Shown piece by piece: positions 52,482 through 61,355 of a stretch of 64,000 nucleotides of DNA. The translations under genes and the position numbers were made by a program. The stretch comes from Crossiella equi (lineage in GTDB: Bacteria > Actinomycetota > Actinomycetes > Mycobacteriales > Pseudonocardiaceae). How positions within the stretch are numbered: position 1 is the first letter of the stretch; each line of letters starts with the position of its first letter. The notes under the pieces are model-generated. The model worked only from the letters and a program-made list of their open reading frames with translations, was not told where the DNA came from and searched no databases. The stretch spans positions 3,519,786 through 3,583,785 of the forward strand of contig NZ_JAGIOO010000001.1 in assembly GCF_017876755.1 (NCBI RefSeq). Direction: 5' to 3'.

Positions 52482-53528
52482 ATGGCTGGCGGTAAAGGAC
52501 GGCTGTTCGGGGCGGTGCTGGCGCTGGTCCTCGGGACCTCGCTGGTGACCGCCCCGGCGGCCGGGGCGGCGGAGACCTGCGCGGTGAAGTCCAAGCCCGC
52601 GGGCAAGGTCCTGCACGGGTACTGGGAGAACTGGGACGGGGCGGTCAACGGCGTGCACCCGCCGTTCGGCTGGACGCCGATCACGGACACCCGCATCCAG
52701 CAGCACGGCTACAACGTGCTCAACGCGGCGTTCCCGGTGATCCGGTCGGACGGGACCGTGCTGTGGGAGGACGGGATGGACGCCACCGTCAAGGTGCCCA
52801 CCCCGGCGGAGATGTGCGCGGCCAAGGCGGCCGGGCAGACGATCCTGCTCTCCATCGGCGGGGCCACCGCGGGGATCGACCTCAGCTCGCAGGCGGTGGC
52901 CGACCAGTTCGTGCGGACGGTGGTGCCGATCCTGAAGAAGTTCAACTTCGACGGGATCGACATCGACATCGAGACCGGCCTGGTGGGCAGCGGGAACATC
53001 AACCAGCTGTCCCCCTCGCAGGCGAACCTGATCCGCATCATCGACGGTGTGCTCGCCCAGATGCCGTCGAACTTCGGGCTGACCATGGCACCGGAGACCG
53101 CGTACGTCACCGGCGGCAGCGTGGTCTACGGCTCGATCTGGGGCGCGTACCTGCCGATCATCAAGAAGTACGCCGACAACGGCCGCCTGTGGTGGCTGAA
53201 CATGCAGTACTACAACGGCAGCATGTACGGCTGCGCCGGTGACTCCTACCAGGCGGGCACCGTGCAGGGCTTCACCAAGCAGACCGACTGCCTGGACAAG
53301 GGCCTGGTCGTGCAGGGCACCACGATCCGGGTGCCGCTGGACAAGCAGGTGCCGGGCCTGCCCGCGCAGCCCGGTGCGGGTGGCGGGCACATGGGCCCGT
53401 CGCTGGTGGCCCAGGCCTGGCGCACCTACGGCACCCGGCTCAAGGGCCTGATGACGTGGTCGGTCAACTGGGACGGCTCGAAGAACTGGACCTTCGGCGA
53501 CAACGTGAAGTCCTTGCAGGGCCGGTGA
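52482..53528 (+). CDS. Secreted GH18 chitinase
   Basis: 348 residues. Signal peptide ending near AAGAAE, then the GH18 barrel: KVLHGYWENWDG, ILLSIGGATAG, and catalytic FDGIDIDIE (DxxDxDxE); LTMAPETAYV, WWLNMQYYN and GLMTWSVNWD complete the barrel. No chitin-binding module. It cuts chitin outside the cell. ATG without a strong ribosome binding site. A terminator follows. Confidence 0.93.
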   Translation: MAGGKGRLFGAVLALVLGTSLVTAPAAGAAETCAVKSKPAGKVLHGYWENWDGAVNGVHPPFGWTPITDTRIQQHGYNVLNAAFPVIRSDGTVLWEDGMDATVKVPTPAEMCAAKAAGQTILLSIGGATAGIDLSSQAVADQFVRTVVPILKKFNFDGIDIDIETGLVGSGNINQLSPSQANLIRIIDGVLAQMPSNFGLTMAPETAYVTGGSVVYGSIWGAYLPIIKKYADNGRLWWLNMQYYNGSMYGCAGDSYQAGTVQGFTKQTDCLDKGLVVQGTTIRVPLDKQVPGLPAQPGAGGGHMGPSLVAQAWRTYGTRLKGLMTWSVNWDGSKNWTFGDNVKSLQGR

Positions 53529-53530
53529 TC

Positions 53531-53560
53531 CCGCGCCGGGGTCCGTGTCACCCGGCGCGG
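53531..53560. terminator. Terminator between chitinase and SDR genes
   Basis: Perfect 10-bp arms CCGCGCCGGG/CCCGGCGCGG with a 10-nt loop between the convergent genes. Confidence 0.85.
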
Positions 53561-53568
53561 GCCCCGGC

Positions 53569-54315
53569 TCAGGCCAGCGCGCCGCCGTCCACGTTGAGCA
53601 CCGCGCCGGTGATGTAGGAAGCGGCCGGGCTGACCAGGAACGCGATGGCCTCGGCCAGGTCCGCCGGTTGGCCGAGGCGGGCCAGGGGCAGGCTCGCCAC
53701 GAACTCCTCGATGGCCGACCGGTCCAGCATGTCCGTGTCGGTCCCGCCCGGCCGCACGATGTTCACCGTCACCCCGCGCGGCCCGAACTCGTGCGCCCAC
53801 GCGCGGCCGTAGGACTCCAGGGCCGCCTTGCTCGCCGAGTAGTCACCGTTGAGGAAACCGCGGTTGGGGCCCGCGGCCCCGGAGCTGACCAGCACGATCC
53901 GCCCGCCCTCCGGCAGGTGCGGGGCCGCGGCGAGGGTGGTGGCCACCGCGCCGTGCACGTTCACCGCGAACTGGCGCAGCATCGCCGCCTGGTCGCGCGC
54001 CGGGTCCAGCAGCGGACCGGTGCGGAACAGCGCCGCGTTGTAGACCAGGACGTCCAGCCGCCCGAACGCGGTCACCACGTCCGCCACCAGCCGCGCCATC
54101 TCCGCCGGGTCGCCCGCGTCCGCGCGCAGCGGCAGCACCCGCACACCGCTCTCGGCGCTCGCCCGCTCGGCCAGCTCCTTGGCCTGGACGTCGGAGCTGA
54201 GGTAGCTGAACGCGACGTGGAGGCCCTGCTGGGCGAGCTTGCGCACCGTGGCCGCGCCGATCCCCCGGGAGCCGCCGACGACCAGGGCGACCCGACCGTG
54301 CTGTGAGGTTGTCAT
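53569..54315 (-). CDS. SDR-family oxidoreductase
   Basis: 248 residues. VVGGSRGIGAATVRKL (a GGSRGIG variant of the NADP loop), DVLVYNAALF, SSGAAGPNRGFLNGDYSASKAAL with Ser-Tyr-Lys, and a C-terminal SYITGAVLNVDGGALA. Similar to FabG-like or glucose-dehydrogenase-like SDRs. Divergent from the XRE gene. Confidence 0.9.
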   Translation of the reverse strand: MTTSQHGRVALVVGGSRGIGAATVRKLAQQGLHVAFSYLSSDVQAKELAERASAESGVRVLPLRADAGDPAEMARLVADVVTAFGRLDVLVYNAALFRTGPLLDPARDQAAMLRQFAVNVHGAVATTLAAAPHLPEGGRIVLVSSGAAGPNRGFLNGDYSASKAALESYGRAWAHEFGPRGVTVNIVRPGGTDTDMLDRSAIEEFVASLPLARLGQPADLAEAIAFLVSPAASYITGAVLNVDGGALA

Positions 54316-54362
54316 GCCGGGCACGCTGCCACCGCTCTGGCCTGCGGCGCGTGCCCCCGCGC

Positions 54363-54372
54363 TGGGTACCCA
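54363..54372. promoter_or_regulatory. Palindrome TGGGTACCCA between divergent genes
   Basis: A perfect 10-bp palindrome 46 bp before the XRE gene and 48 bp before the SDR gene, a candidate regulator site. Confidence 0.4.
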
Positions 54373-54417
54373 CGGCAGGGGATGGCAGCCCCGTGCGGGC
54401 AAGCCGACAATGGCCTC

Positions 54418-55266
54418 ATGGGTGAACAGCTGGGTGAGTTCCTGAGGGCCCGCCGCGCCGCGCTGACCCCGGCGGCCAGCGGCGTGCCGACCTACGGGCA
54501 GCCGCGGCGGGTGCCCGGCCTGCGCCGCGACGAGGTGGCGCAGCTGGCCGGGATCAGCGTGAACTACTACACCCGGCTGGAACAGGGCGAGAGCCACCAG
54601 ATGTCGGACTCGGTGCTGGAGTCGCTGGGCACCGCGCTGCGGCTGAGCCCGGCCGAGCGCGGGCACCTGCTGCGCCTGGCCCGCCCGCAGCAGGTGGTGC
54701 GCCGGGAGTTCGGTCCCGAACAGCTGCGCCCGTCGGTGCTGGCGCTGGTGACGGGCGCGGTGGACCAGGCCGCGGTCATCGTCGGCCGCCACTTCGACCT
54801 GCTCGGCGCGAACCGCCTCGGCTACGCGCTGTTCGGCCACTCCCCGGACCAGCCGGTCAACCTGGTGAAAGTGCTCTTCCTCGATCCGGCCGCGCAGGCG
54901 CTGTACCCGGACTGGGAGCACGAGGCGGTGCAGGCCGCGGCCTACCTGCGCATGGCCACCGGGGACATGCCGGACGACCCGGCGCTGGCCGAGCTGGTCG
55001 GCGAGCTGAGCATCAAGAGCAAGGACTTCGCGCGGATCTGGTCCGCCCAGCCGGTGATGGAGTGCACGCACAAGACCCGCCGGGTCAACCACCCGCTGGT
55101 CGGCCCGATGACGCTGACCGAGGAGAGCCTGCGGCTGCCCGACGACCCCGGCCAGCGCCTGATCTTCCTGAGCGCGGCGGCCGGGACGGACTCGGCGGAC
55201 CGCCTCCGGCTGCTCGACTCGCTCAGCGCCTCCTCGGTCAGTGCCTCCGAACAGGACCTCGGCTAG
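54418..55266 (+). CDS. XRE regulator with MmyB-like ligand domain
   Basis: 282 residues. HTH: LGEFLRARRAALTP...RRVPGLRRDEVAQLAGISVNYYTRLEQGESHQMS; the C-terminal domain (HFDLLGANRLGYALFG, RIWSAQPVMECTHKTRRVNHPLVGPMTL) is the MmyB/MLTR fatty-acid-binding fold. In actinomycetes such regulators usually control a divergent SDR, as here. ATG chosen at 54418. The stop overlaps the next minus-strand gene. Confidence 0.93.
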   Translation: MGEQLGEFLRARRAALTPAASGVPTYGQPRRVPGLRRDEVAQLAGISVNYYTRLEQGESHQMSDSVLESLGTALRLSPAERGHLLRLARPQQVVRREFGPEQLRPSVLALVTGAVDQAAVIVGRHFDLLGANRLGYALFGHSPDQPVNLVKVLFLDPAAQALYPDWEHEAVQAAAYLRMATGDMPDDPALAELVGELSIKSKDFARIWSAQPVMECTHKTRRVNHPLVGPMTLTEESLRLPDDPGQRLIFLSAAAGTDSADRLRLLDSLSASSVSASEQDLG

Positions 55267-56111
55267 AGCAGCTTCGCCAGCTGGCGCCACTCCTCGGGGT
55301 GGTGCCGGGCGCGGGCCGGGTCGTCCGCGCTGACCACCTGGAGCGCCACGTGGTCCGCGCCCGCGGCGTGGAACTCGGCGACCCGGCCGCGCACCTGCTC
55401 CAGGCCGCCGTGCGCGAACAGCGCGTCCACCAGGCGGTCGCTGCCGCCGTCGGCGAAGTCGCCCTCGGTGAACCCGCCGCGCAGCCAGTTGTTCGTGTAG
55501 TTGGGCAGCTGGAGGTACAGGCCCAGCATCTGCCGGGCGGCGGCGCGGGCGCGGGCGGGGTCCTCCTCCAGCACCACGGTCAGCTCCGGCGCGAGCAACG
55601 CGTCCGGGCCGAGGGTGGCGCGGGCCTCGGCGACCTGCGCGGAGGTCACCAGGTACGGGTGCGCGCCGATCGTGCGCTCGGCGGAGAGGGTGAGCATCTT
55701 GGGCCCGAGCGCGGCCAGCACCCGGGGCAGTTCGGGCGCGACCCGGTCGAGCTCGTCCAGGTAGGACACCATCGTCGAGTACGGGCGGGAGTACTCGGCG
55801 GCCAGCTTCGCGTGGCTGGCGCCCAGGCCCAGCACGAACCGCTCCGCGCCCGCGAGCGAGGCCGCGACCTCGGCCGGGGTGTGCTGCCAGATGCTGAGGA
55901 TGCCGCTGGCCACGGTGATCCGGGACGACCCGGCCAGGCTGTGGTGGAGCTGCGCCGGGGTCGGGTTCCCGCCCACCCACACCGCCGGGAAGCCCAGCTC
56001 GTCGAGCAGCGCCACCGCGCCGGTGTTCGCCTCGGCCTGCGCCTCGGTCTCCGCGCGCAGGTTCCCGGTCCAGATGCCGACCCGGCCGAAGCGGGCGCGA
56101 TCAGTGCTCAT
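55263..56111 (-). CDS. LLM-class F420-dependent oxidoreductase
   Basis: 282 residues. FGRVGIWTGNLRAETEAQAEANTGAVALLDELGFPAVWVGGNP, ITVASGILSIWQHTPAEVAASL, FVLGLGASHAKL are marks of luciferase-like, TIGR03620-type F420 enzymes. Reduces or oxidises an unknown substrate with F420. Start ATG; convergent with the XRE gene through a shared CTAG. Confidence 0.9.
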   Translation of the reverse strand: MSTDRARFGRVGIWTGNLRAETEAQAEANTGAVALLDELGFPAVWVGGNPTPAQLHHSLAGSSRITVASGILSIWQHTPAEVAASLAGAERFVLGLGASHAKLAAEYSRPYSTMVSYLDELDRVAPELPRVLAALGPKMLTLSAERTIGAHPYLVTSAQVAEARATLGPDALLAPELTVVLEEDPARARAAARQMLGLYLQLPNYTNNWLRGGFTEGDFADGGSDRLVDALFAHGGLEQVRGRVAEFHAAGADHVALQVVSADDPARARHHPEEWRQLAKLL

Positions 56112-56304
56112 ACGACGGTCCAGCGCGCGGACGGCGCGGCCTATTCCGCCGGGGCGGGAAGACGGCCGCCGCGGTCAGCCCCCTGGGGGTCAGGGCCGAC
56201 CGCGGCGATCCCGCCCGGCCAAGTCCATGGCCTGGCACAAGGTTCGACGAACGAGCGCCGCCTCGGGTACCGGATTCGAAGACTTCGTTGCGGGAATCAA
56301 CTTT

Positions 56305-57609
56305 CTAGCGCAGGCTTGTGCCCTCGGTCTCCGGCAGCAAGAGGGCCAGCAGCGCGGTCACCGCGAGGAAGGCGTTGATGATCAACATGATCGGGGTGAA
56401 CCCGCTGGTCTGGGCGAGCAGCACGCCGATCACCGAGGGCGCGACCGCGCTGGCCAGCAGCTGCACGCCGACCGAGGCGGAGGCGCCGGTACCGCGTGCG
56501 GCGGTCGGGTAGAACTCGCCGTTCCAGGTGTTCCACACGCCCCAGGCGCCGAGGCTGAAGAAGGCCAGGGTGAAGTTGCCGAGGTAGAGCTGGGCGGGCG
56601 AGTCGGCGGCGGCGAAGACGAACCCGCCGACGCAGGCCAGCACGACGTAGGCGAGGAAGACCGGGCGGCGGCCGTGGCGGGCGGTGAGCCAGGAGGCGCT
56701 GAGGTAGCCGGGGATCATCATCACGGCGCTGAGCGCGGCGAAGGCGAGCGAGCCGTCCAGGCTGAGGCCGCGCTGCTGGACCAGGGTGGGCAGCCAGTTC
56801 TGCAGGCCCCAGTAGCCCCAGGCGAAGGTGAAGTTGATCAGCAGCGCGGGCACCGCGACCCGGGCCAGGCCGCCCCGGAACAGGTCCAGCGGGTTGCCGA
56901 CCCGGCCGCCGCCGGTGGTCAGCTCGGCGTCGGCGTCCGGGCTGGCCAGGGTGTGCAGCACCTGCCGCGCCCGCTCGTGCTGCCCGCGCGCGACGAGCCA
57001 GTACGGCGACTCCGGCACCACCGCGCGCAGGACGAACGCCCAGGCCCCCACCGCCGCGGCGGCCACCAGCAGCTGCAGGCTCCAGTCCCGGATCAGCGCG
57101 GAGGCCCCGATCGCGAGCAGCAGCCCGACCGGCCACCCCATGGACAGCACGACCGCGGCGGCACCCCGGTGCTTGGTGGGCATGAGCTCCAGGAAGTACG
57201 GGAAGGTGATCGTGTACACCCCGGCGAAGGCCAGCCCGGCGAGCACGCGCAGCCCCACGAGCACGGTGGCGTCCGGCGCGAACGAGCACAGCGCGGCCAG
57301 CACCGCGTAGGCCAGCATGGACACCGTGCAGGCGCGACCACGCCCGATCCGGTCGGCCACCGGCCCCCACAGGAACGCCCCGGGGATCATGCCGAAGGAC
57401 AGTGCGGACAACACCAGCCCCACCTGGGCGTCGTCCAGCCCGAGCGAGGCCTTGAGGTCCCCCTGCACGTACACCAGGGACACCACCTCCCAGGAGTCCA
57501 GCACGAACGCGCCGAACAGCGCGGCGGCGAGCGCCCAGTGCCTGCGGGTGAACGGCATCCGGTCGAACGCGGCGCCCACCGGGGTGGCGAGCGGTTCGGC
57601 GGTGGACAT
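56305..57609 (-). CDS. MFS transporter (aromatic acid/sugar:H+ type)
   Basis: 434 residues, 12 membrane helices. DSWEVVSLVYVQGDLKASLGLDDAQVGL, motif A GPVADRIGRGRACTVS, FAGVYTITFPYFLELMPTKHRG and ASLVWAS-type C-terminal repeats. The D...D residues in helix 1 and the PTKHRG loop suggest the sugar/aromatic acid porter family. ATG 57609 with GAGGAG seven bases upstream. Substrate unknown. Confidence 0.88.
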   Translation of the reverse strand: MSTAEPLATPVGAAFDRMPFTRRHWALAAALFGAFVLDSWEVVSLVYVQGDLKASLGLDDAQVGLVLSALSFGMIPGAFLWGPVADRIGRGRACTVSMLAYAVLAALCSFAPDATVLVGLRVLAGLAFAGVYTITFPYFLELMPTKHRGAAAVVLSMGWPVGLLLAIGASALIRDWSLQLLVAAAAVGAWAFVLRAVVPESPYWLVARGQHERARQVLHTLASPDADAELTTGGGRVGNPLDLFRGGLARVAVPALLINFTFAWGYWGLQNWLPTLVQQRGLSLDGSLAFAALSAVMMIPGYLSASWLTARHGRRPVFLAYVVLACVGGFVFAAADSPAQLYLGNFTLAFFSLGAWGVWNTWNGEFYPTAARGTGASASVGVQLLASAVAPSVIGVLLAQTSGFTPIMLIINAFLAVTALLALLLPETEGTSLR

Positions 57610-57714
57610 GGGGCTCCTCACGCAGGGTGTCGGCGGGGTCACCGAAGATACGGGGTCCCTTGCCACTCCCCGGTGCCTGGATTACCGTCCAGCGCACGAT
57701 CCTGGGGGGATTCC

Positions 57715-58359
57715 TTGCGCCACATCCTGGCCGTTGTCGGCCTGCTGCTGCTCACCGCCTGCGCCGCACCGCCACCAACGCCGCCGACCACCGCAACGGA
57801 ACCGGTCCCGGCCCGGCTGGACCGCACGATGCTGACCGAGCGGGAGATGGCACCGCTCGGCTACCGGCCTCCCCTCGACGCCCAACCGGCCAGCCCCCGC
57901 GGTTCCCGGGTGCTCCCGCTGCTGCGCACCTGCGCGGACACCCCGTCGGACTCGCGCGTCGACTTCGTCAACAGCCGCCCGTGGTACCCGGCGGAGGCCC
58001 GCGGCAACCCGGTGCACGGCTTCCACCAGGTGGTGACGCACTACGCGGGCGGCAACGCGGCGCAGGCCGTGCGGGACCTCACCGCCCAGACCGGCTGCGA
58101 CCGCTTCGACGACGAGACGGTCACCTACCACCGGGGCGGCAAGCAGGCGGCGCTGGACCGGTTCCCGGAGGTCGAGGCGCAGTTCGAGGCGTGCGGCGAG
58201 GGCAAGGTCGAGGAGTACACCGTGCACGGCTGCGCGGTGGTCCTGGCCAAGGGCGAGATGGCCACCGCCGTCACGCTGCGGGCCTTCTCCGCCGGTGCGG
58301 CCACCGCCGAACTGCGCGCGCTCGTCCCCCACCTGGTGACCGCGCTGAGCCGGGCCTGA
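57715..58359 (+). CDS. Lipoprotein of unknown function
   Basis: 214 residues. TTG start with GGGGGGA upstream; lipobox LLTAC (Cys16). The rest is soluble, with four cysteines (TCADTP, TGCDRFD, EACGEG, HGCAV) that could form two disulfides. The pattern resembles actinobacterial sensor-type lipoproteins, but no family is certain. It is divergent from the MFS gene. Confidence 0.7.
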   Translation: MRHILAVVGLLLLTACAAPPPTPPTTATEPVPARLDRTMLTEREMAPLGYRPPLDAQPASPRGSRVLPLLRTCADTPSDSRVDFVNSRPWYPAEARGNPVHGFHQVVTHYAGGNAAQAVRDLTAQTGCDRFDDETVTYHRGGKQAALDRFPEVEAQFEACGEGKVEEYTVHGCAVVLAKGEMATAVTLRAFSAGAATAELRALVPHLVTALSRA

Positions 58360-58429
58360 TCGGAGGATTGTCCGCATTCGCCCGGCCCGGTGGGATCAGG
58401 GGCCCGCCACCACTGGGAAGGGCGTGTGC

Positions 58430-59671
58430 ATGGGCCTGAGGGCGTGGACGGTCACCGGCATGCTGGTGGTCTTCACCGTGATCAACTGGGCGGACAAGTC
58501 GATCCTGGGGCTGGCCGCCGAGCCCTTGATGGCGGAGCTGCGGATCAGTCCGGCCGAGATGGGGTTCATCGGCAGCTCGTTCTTCTTCCTGTTCAGCGTC
58601 ACCGGGATCCTGGTCGGGTTCCTGGCCGACCGGGTGCGGGCGCAGTGGGTGCTGGTGGCCTTGGCCGCCGCGTGGTCGCTCACCCAGGTGCCGGTGTTGC
58701 TGTCCGCCACCGGGACCACGTTGCTGGTCAGCCGGATCGCCCTCGGGGCGGCGGAGGGTCCGGCCATGTCGATGGCCTTGGCCAGCGCGTACACCTGGTT
58801 CCCGCCCGAGCGGCGGGCGCTGCCCAGTGCCTGGATCACCGCCGGGTCCTCGATCGCGAAGATCGCGGTGGCGCCCGCGCTGACCTTCCTCATCGTGGCC
58901 TTCGGGTGGCGGGCCGCGTTCCTCGCGCTGGTGGCGCTCGGTGTGGTGTGGGGCCTGCTGTGGCTGGTGCTCGGCGGGGACGGGCCGCTGCGCCCCGAGC
59001 GGCGGCGGATCGTGGTGCCGTTCCGGCGGATCGGCCTCACCCGCACGTTCACCGGGGCGGTGCTGGCCACGGCCCCGATGTACGCCCTGGTGTCCACGCT
59101 GCTGACCTGGCTGCCCTCCTACCTCGAGAAGTCGCTGGGCTTCACGCGCGTGCAGGCCGGGGTGATGTTCGGGCTGCCCAGCATCTCCTCGATCGTGGTC
59201 ATGGTCGGCGTCTCCGCGGTCAGTGACCGCCTGCTGCGCCGGGGTGCCAGCAGCCGCACCGCGCGCGGGCGGCTCAGCGCGCTCGGCCTGCTGCTCGGCG
59301 GCGGCCTGCTGGTGCTGGTGCCGTTGCTGGAGCAGCGTTGGCTGGCGCTGGCCGTGGTGGTCCTCGGCTACGGCATCGGCGTGGTGGTCTTCCCGCTGAC
59401 CACGGCCGCGGTCTCCCAGCTCGCGCCCGCCGGTCAGCAGGCCAGCACGGTCGGGGTGTTCACCGGCCTGTACAGCCTGGCGGGCCTGGTCGGGCCGTGG
59501 CTGACCGGCCTCCTGGTCGCCGCCTCGCCCACCGAGGGCTTCGAGCAGGCCTTCCAGCTGTTCGGCCTCGTCGCCGCGCTGGGCGGGCTGGCCGCGTGGT
59601 GGCTGGTCGACCCCGAGCGCGACGCGGTGCGGGAGCGACAGCCGGTGGTCGGCGCGGCCACGGCCGCGTAG
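58430..59671 (+). CDS. MFS transporter, possible exporter of the polyamine cassette
   Basis: 413 residues, 12 membrane helices. FTVINWADKSILGLAAEPLMAELRISPAEMGFIGSSFFF is typical of the ACS/NarK-like anion:cation group; motif A is degenerate (FLADRVRAQWVLVAL). ATG 58430 is favoured because GGGAAGG lies eight bases upstream. It ends 50 bp before the BpsA gene on the same strand, so it may export the cassette product. Confidence 0.88.
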   Translation: MGLRAWTVTGMLVVFTVINWADKSILGLAAEPLMAELRISPAEMGFIGSSFFFLFSVTGILVGFLADRVRAQWVLVALAAAWSLTQVPVLLSATGTTLLVSRIALGAAEGPAMSMALASAYTWFPPERRALPSAWITAGSSIAKIAVAPALTFLIVAFGWRAAFLALVALGVVWGLLWLVLGGDGPLRPERRRIVVPFRRIGLTRTFTGAVLATAPMYALVSTLLTWLPSYLEKSLGFTRVQAGVMFGLPSISSIVVMVGVSAVSDRLLRRGASSRTARGRLSALGLLLGGGLLVLVPLLEQRWLALAVVVLGYGIGVVVFPLTTAAVSQLAPAGQQASTVGVFTGLYSLAGLVGPWLTGLLVAASPTEGFEQAFQLFGLVAALGGLAAWWLVDPERDAVRERQPVVGAATAA

Positions 59672-59677
59672 CGCACC

Positions 59678-59725
59678 TATACTCGACCGATCATGCGGAT
59701 CAGCACGGGTGGCGACCCATCGTGA
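59678..59725 (+). promoter_or_regulatory. Promoter with leaderless uORF before the BpsA gene
   Basis: A -10 box TATACT (59678-59683) would start transcription at about 59690-59693, where ATG 59693 opens an 11-codon frame (MRISTGGDPS, stop TGA 59723-59725). That stop overlaps the GTG start of the next gene in another frame, so translation of the two could be coupled. Sequence seen; function inferred. Confidence 0.45.
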
Positions 59726-60894
59726 GCACGCAGGGCAACGAGGTACTGGCCGAGATCGCCGAGGCGGTGCGGCTCCAGGAGGGCCCCGCCGGGGTGCGCG
59801 CGGTGGTCCGCGCGTTCCGGCAGATCGGCCCCGCCTCCACCAGGGACGTGAGCAGGCACACCGGGTTGCCGGTGCCGATCGTGGCCGCGGTGGGCAACGA
59901 GCTGAGGCGGCACGGGCTGCTCGGCGAGCAGCGGCCGTCCCGGCTCACCGACGCCGGGCTGGACCTGATCGCCGACCTCGGCATGGGCCTGGACCTGGAC
60001 ACCGACTGCTCCCGGTGCGGCGGGCTGGAGATCCCCATCCCGCGCGTGCTCCAGGAGGCCGTTGAGCAGCTGCGGCGCATCTCCGCCGCCGGGCCCGGCG
60101 CCGACCTGGCCCTGGACCAGTCGCACTGCACCGCCGAGACCAAGGTGCGGCGTGTGCTCGCGCTCATCCGCGCGGGTGTGCTGCCCGGGTCCTCGGTGCT
60201 GCTGGTGGGCGATGACGACCAGGTGTCCATCGCGATCGCGGTGGTCGAGCAGGCGCTCGGGGTGCGGCTGGTGTCGCGCCTGGCGGTCGCCGACATCTCC
60301 GACGAGGTGCTCGACTTCATCGCCGACACCGCGTCCACAATGGACTTCCGGGTGGACCTGGCCAAGCACGACCTGCGCGAACCGCTGCCGGAGCGCCTGC
60401 TCGGCCAGTTCGACGCGGCCATGACCGACCCGCCGTACACCCCCGAGGGCGCGCGGCTGTTCCTGTCCCGGGCCGTCGAGGGCCTGCGGCCGGGGCCCGC
60501 GCAGAGCATCTTCTTCTCCTTCGGCGCCAAGGGCCCGGACGAGATGCTGGCCGTGCAGCAGGAGATCCTCGGGCTGAACCTGGTCACGCACAGCCTGATC
60601 CGCAACTTCAACGAGTACCAGGGCAGCGGCATCCTGGGCGGCACCGGCTTCTTCCAGCACCTGCTGACCACCGAGGCCACCGCGTCCTCGGTGCCGGGGC
60701 TGTTCGAGGGCCCGCTGTACACCCGGGAGAAGCGCAGCCGCCTGCGCGAGTACGAGTGCGGCTCCTGCGGCGCGCTGTTCCCGGTCGGCGCGGGCGCGGA
60801 GTGGAACTCGGTGGCCGACCTGCGGGCCAACGGCTGCCCGAAGTGCGGCAAGGGCCCGTTCCGGCCGCGCCAGCTGATCGCGGAGGGATCGTGA
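59722..60894 (+). CDS. bpsA: N4-bis(aminopropyl)spermidine synthase family protein (BpsA/DUF43)
   Basis: 390 residues. A winged-helix-like N-terminus with a CxxC (DCSRCGG), then the BpsA Rossmann domain: SVLLVGDDDQVSIAI (GDDD motif), FDAAMTDPPYTPEGARLFLSRAVEGL (DPPYT motif), and FNEYQGSGILGGTGFFQHLL. A C-terminal zinc ribbon CGSCGALF...CPKCGKG ends the protein. Characterised BpsA (Thermococcus, Thermus) adds aminopropyl groups from decarboxylated AdoMet to spermidine, giving branched polyamines; the actinobacterial substrate is unknown. GTG start; overlaps the GNAT gene by 4 bp. Confidence 0.88.
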   Translation: MSTQGNEVLAEIAEAVRLQEGPAGVRAVVRAFRQIGPASTRDVSRHTGLPVPIVAAVGNELRRHGLLGEQRPSRLTDAGLDLIADLGMGLDLDTDCSRCGGLEIPIPRVLQEAVEQLRRISAAGPGADLALDQSHCTAETKVRRVLALIRAGVLPGSSVLLVGDDDQVSIAIAVVEQALGVRLVSRLAVADISDEVLDFIADTASTMDFRVDLAKHDLREPLPERLLGQFDAAMTDPPYTPEGARLFLSRAVEGLRPGPAQSIFFSFGAKGPDEMLAVQQEILGLNLVTHSLIRNFNEYQGSGILGGTGFFQHLLTTEATASSVPGLFEGPLYTREKRSRLREYECGSCGALFPVGAGAEWNSVADLRANGCPKCGKGPFRPRQLIAEGS

Positions 60895-61355
60895 CCGGGT
60901 TCACCGTGCGCCGGGCGGTCGAGTCCGATCTGCCGCGGCTGGCCGAGTTCGAGGCCGAGATCGCGCGCATCTCCTTCCAGGAGGACGCGATCATCGACCT
61001 GGACGTGCAGGAGCGCAAGATCGGCAAGGCCATGGCCAAGACCCCGGACGGCATGTTCGTGGCCTGCCGGGGCGAGGAGCCCGCGCAGGGCTGGCTGTGG
61101 ATCACGGTCAACACCAACTCGATGAGCGGGCAGCGCTACGCCAACTTCCGCTCGCTCGCGGTCGCGGAGATCCCCGAGCGCACGGCCATCGGCGAGCAGC
61201 TGCTCCAGGCCGGGCTGGACTTCGTCGACGAGCACGGTGTCGAGGAGGTGGTCGGCAAGGTGTTCTCCGGCAACCTGCCCATGCGCGTGCTGTACCGCCA
61301 GTTCGGCTTCGAGGCCGCGCACCTGACCATGAAGCTCGACCGGCGGAAGCGGTAG
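60891..61355 (+). CDS. GNAT-family acetyltransferase
   Basis: 154 residues. TVRRAVESDLPRLAEFEAEIARISFQEDAI, YANFRSLAVAEIPERTAIGEQLLQAG (acyl-CoA binding motif, non-canonical), VGKVFSGNLPMRVLYRQFGFEAAHLTMKL. GTG start overlaps the BpsA stop. It may acylate the amine or work with the ACP. Confidence 0.88.
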   Translation: MTGFTVRRAVESDLPRLAEFEAEIARISFQEDAIIDLDVQERKIGKAMAKTPDGMFVACRGEEPAQGWLWITVNTNSMSGQRYANFRSLAVAEIPERTAIGEQLLQAGLDFVDEHGVEEVVGKVFSGNLPMRVLYRQFGFEAAHLTMKLDRRKR

